Below the pieces are notes generated by a model, which was not told the DNA's origin, did no database searches, and saw only the letters and a program-made list of their open reading frames with translations. Shown piece after piece: positions 6,223 to 7,558 of a stretch of DNA of 7,558 nt; the stretch's first letter is position 1, and every line of letters begins with the position of its first letter. Origin of the DNA: an uncultured Blautia sp. (GTDB lineage Bacteria > Bacillota > Clostridia > Lachnospirales > Lachnospiraceae); NCBI GenBank assembly GCA_938028845.1, contig CALIZJ010000212.1, forward strand, positions 1-7,558, written 5' to 3'. Made by a program: the position numbers and the translations under genes.

Positions 6223-6241
6223 GAGAAACATGGTGTTTCTC
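6223..6241 (-). promoter_or_regulatory. Hairpin at the 5' end of the sugar-operon mRNA
   Basis: On the minus strand GAGAAAC (6241-6235) and GTTTCTC (6229-6223) form a perfect 7-bp stem with a 5-base loop. It begins roughly 8 bases after the predicted transcription start. Hairpins this close to the 5' end often protect mRNA from decay. The upstream in-frame ATG at 6231 sits in the loop. A perfect 12-bp palindrome TTTCCCGGGAAA follows at 6209-6220. Confidence 0.5.
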
Positions 6242-6255
6242 TTATCGATGGCCTT

Positions 6256-6284
6256 ATTATAAGCAACTTAAATCCGAAAATACA
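6256..6284 (-). promoter_or_regulatory. Promoter of the sugar operon, weak -35
   Basis: A perfect TATAAT is at 6261-6256 on the minus strand, giving a start near 6249 and a leader of about 63 bases. The -35 position (about 6284-6279, TGTATT) matches the consensus poorly. A good -10 with a poor -35 is usual for promoters that need an activator, which fits a two-component regulator acting from the adjacent repeat cluster. Confidence 0.5.
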
Positions 6285-6319
6285 GGGATAATTTTATCCG
6301 CGCATGGATTATTTTCGCC
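6271..6319. promoter_or_regulatory. Repeat cluster in the divergent region, probable activator site
   Basis: GGATAATTTTATCC (6286-6299) has perfect 6-bp arms (GGATAA/TTATCC). A related copy on the same strand, GGATTATTTTCGCC (6306-6319), matches at 11 of 14 positions and starts exactly 20 bases later. CGAAAATA (6275-6282) and TATTTTCG (6310-6317) form an inverted pair around them. The cluster lies at and upstream of the operon's -35 and between the two divergent promoters. Direct repeats about two helical turns apart next to -35 are typical of AraC-family regulators such as YesN; linking them to such a protein is inference. Confidence 0.4.
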
Positions 6320-6331
6320 TTCTTCGGTAAA

Positions 6332-6361
6332 TTGTTGTAAATGGCTGAGAAAAATTATAAT
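6332..6361 (+). promoter_or_regulatory. Promoter of the sensor kinase gene
   Basis: A perfect TATAAT at 6356-6361 follows TTGTTG (6332-6337) with an 18-base spacer; TTGTAA (6335-6340) with TAATAT (6358-6363) at 17 bases is an alternative. The start would be near 6368, leaving a short leader of about 30 bases that contains AAAGGA ahead of the ATG. Confidence 0.45.
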
Positions 6362-6397
6362 ATAAATTCAAGAAGCAACCAGAAAGGATCCTGTAAT

Positions 6398-7558
6398 ATG
6401 AAACGATTAGTGCTCAATATTTATCAGCGTTTTTTAAAACTGTCACTGAAAAAAAGGCTGCTGATCACCTACCTGTGCTTAAGCCTGCTGATCCTGGCGG
6501 CCACATCCGTGGCCTTTTATCAGTCCTCGAAAAAGGTCATGATCAAGCGGGCTTCTGTTTCCAGTCAGCAGCAGCTTGGCCTGATCACCAATACCCTTCA
6601 GGACAAGATCGGGCATATCTCCGATTATGCCATCACTTTATCCATAAACAGCCGGATTGCGGAGGTTTTAAAGGAGAATCCTTCCGTCCCGGAAAGTGAG
6701 CTGGATCAGTTCTTTGTGAATTCGGAACTGATCGACCAGGCCCAGCGGATCATCGGCCTTCATAAAAATATTTACGCCTGGGATTTTCTGGACACAAACA
6801 ACCGGTGGTTCCACAGCAGCACCACAGATACCGAAGAACTGAATTCTTATTTAAGTAAGGATTTCCTGGATCTGCTCCCCACAGATCTTTCCATCCATCT
6901 CCTCGGTCCCTATGAGATCCAGGGAGAACCTGTATTTGCCGTGCTGAAATCCATTACCAATATAGACAATACGAAATATCTTGGCGCCCTGGTCCTTTTG
7001 ATCAAGGAATCCAATATTTCCTCCACCTTCAGCAATCTGCCGGATTCTGACTCAAAAAATTTCTATATCATCGATCCGCAGAATCAGATCCTGTCCTCTT
7101 CTTCCTCCTCAGGGATTTTCAGTTCCCTGGACGAGCACCTGGGGATCCGCAGAGAGGAAATCCAGGATCTGAAAGAAGCCGGAACAAAGATCGTAAAGAT
7201 CCACGGCACCGATACCCTTCTTATCTCTCAGGAATATAAGGATCTCGACTGGACGGTGGTCAATATGATTCCTCTGAAAAACCTTACCATGGATCACGTC
7301 ACTATCCTGTACAATATATTTGTGATCAGTATCCTGCTGTTTTTACTGTCCGTTGTATTTTCCCTATTATGCAGCCGGACGGTGGCTTCTCCCATACAGC
7401 GCCTGGCCGCACAGATGGAAAAGGTTTCATTGGGCGATCTGGATATCTCTGTGGCCTACCATTCCAACGATGAAATATCCATCCTGTATGAGCGTTTTAA
7501 TATTATGATGAAACAGATACAGAAGCTGCTGGCAAATATTTATGAGGAACAGAATACA
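6398..7558 (+). CDS. YesM-type sensor histidine kinase, N-terminal part (cut by window edge)
   Basis: The frame is open from the ATG at 6398 to the last base, 387 codons, without a stop. AAAGGA at 6383-6388 lies 9 bases upstream. The protein starts with a basic segment and a first membrane helix (about 20-41). A large extracytoplasmic region follows (about 45-300), probably a Cache-type sensor. Next come a second membrane helix (about 302-325) and a HAMP linker (about 326-378) with the conserved Pro332 and Asp358-Glu359. The window ends in the helix after HAMP, so the His-containing and ATP-binding domains are missing, and YesM-type assignment rests on topology and context. In this family the kinase phosphorylates a YesN-like response regulator with an AraC-type DNA-binding domain, often encoded next door. 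The divergent position suggests that it controls the sugar operon. Confidence 0.88.
   Translation, partial: MKRLVLNIYQRFLKLSLKKRLLITYLCLSLLILAATSVAFYQSSKKVMIKRASVSSQQQLGLITNTLQDKIGHISDYAITLSINSRIAEVLKENPSVPESELDQFFVNSELIDQAQRIIGLHKNIYAWDFLDTNNRWFHSSTTDTEELNSYLSKDFLDLLPTDLSIHLLGPYEIQGEPVFAVLKSITNIDNTKYLGALVLLIKESNISSTFSNLPDSDSKNFYIIDPQNQILSSSSSSGIFSSLDEHLGIRREEIQDLKEAGTKIVKIHGTDTLLISQEYKDLDWTVVNMIPLKNLTMDHVTILYNIFVISILLFLLSVVFSLLCSRTVASPIQRLAAQMEKVSLGDLDISVAYHSNDEISILYERFNIMMKQIQKLLANIYEEQNT

Noticed and set aside
4888..6231. Longer form of the binding protein starting at 6231
   Set aside because: The extra 15 residues precede a complete signal peptide, the ATG lies in a hairpin loop without a ribosome binding site, and a good GGAG serves the ATG at 6186.
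6475..6699. 74-codon plus-strand ORF
   Set aside because: It is out of frame inside the sensor kinase gene, whose frame is open from 6398 to the window end and encodes the expected membrane helices and HAMP linker.

Overview
The window looks like chromosomal DNA from a mid-to-low-GC Gram-positive anaerobe of the Clostridia, most likely a gut Lachnospiraceae. The grounds are strong AGGAGG-type ribosome binding sites, TTGACA/TATAAT-type promoters, and the gene set itself: a CUT1-type sugar ABC importer beside a YesM-type sensor kinase. This placement is inferred from gene style and not from a marker gene.

Positions 899-6186, all on the minus strand, hold one carbohydrate-uptake operon. Its order of transcription is a secreted solute-binding protein (4888-6186), two ABC permeases (3947-4816 and 3105-3947, sharing one base as TAATG), and a cytoplasmic family 2 glycoside hydrolase (899-3058). 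No ATPase gene is present, so the importer probably uses a shared MsmX-type ATPase encoded elsewhere. A hairpin with a U-run between the binding-protein gene and the first permease gene probably lowers downstream expression. Diverging from the operon, a YesM-like sensor histidine kinase starts at 6398 and runs off the right edge, before its kinase core. The 211-bp divergent region carries a promoter for each direction and a cluster of repeats that looks like an activator site. The likely scheme is that the kinase senses a sugar-related signal, a response regulator encoded to the right turns on the operon, the ABC system imports a short glycoside, and the hydrolase splits it inside the cell.

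Positions 1-898 are different: AT-richer and without a normal-sized gene. The main signal is at about 240-550. There a 37-codon ORF with a strong Shine-Dalgarno (337-450) ends inside a symmetrical intrinsic terminator (424-469), and a consensus-like promoter (520-548) drives transcription from the opposite side into the same terminator. The leader before the ORF can fold so that its Shine-Dalgarno is masked. This matches the architecture of type I toxin-antitoxin loci such as par/fst of pAD1, but I do not recognise the peptide. To its left is a minus-strand coding remnant (48-251) and a possible promoter and ribosome binding site for a leftward gene outside the window. To its right, 551-898 holds a tandem 10-bp repeat and a weak terminator candidate but no gene I can support.
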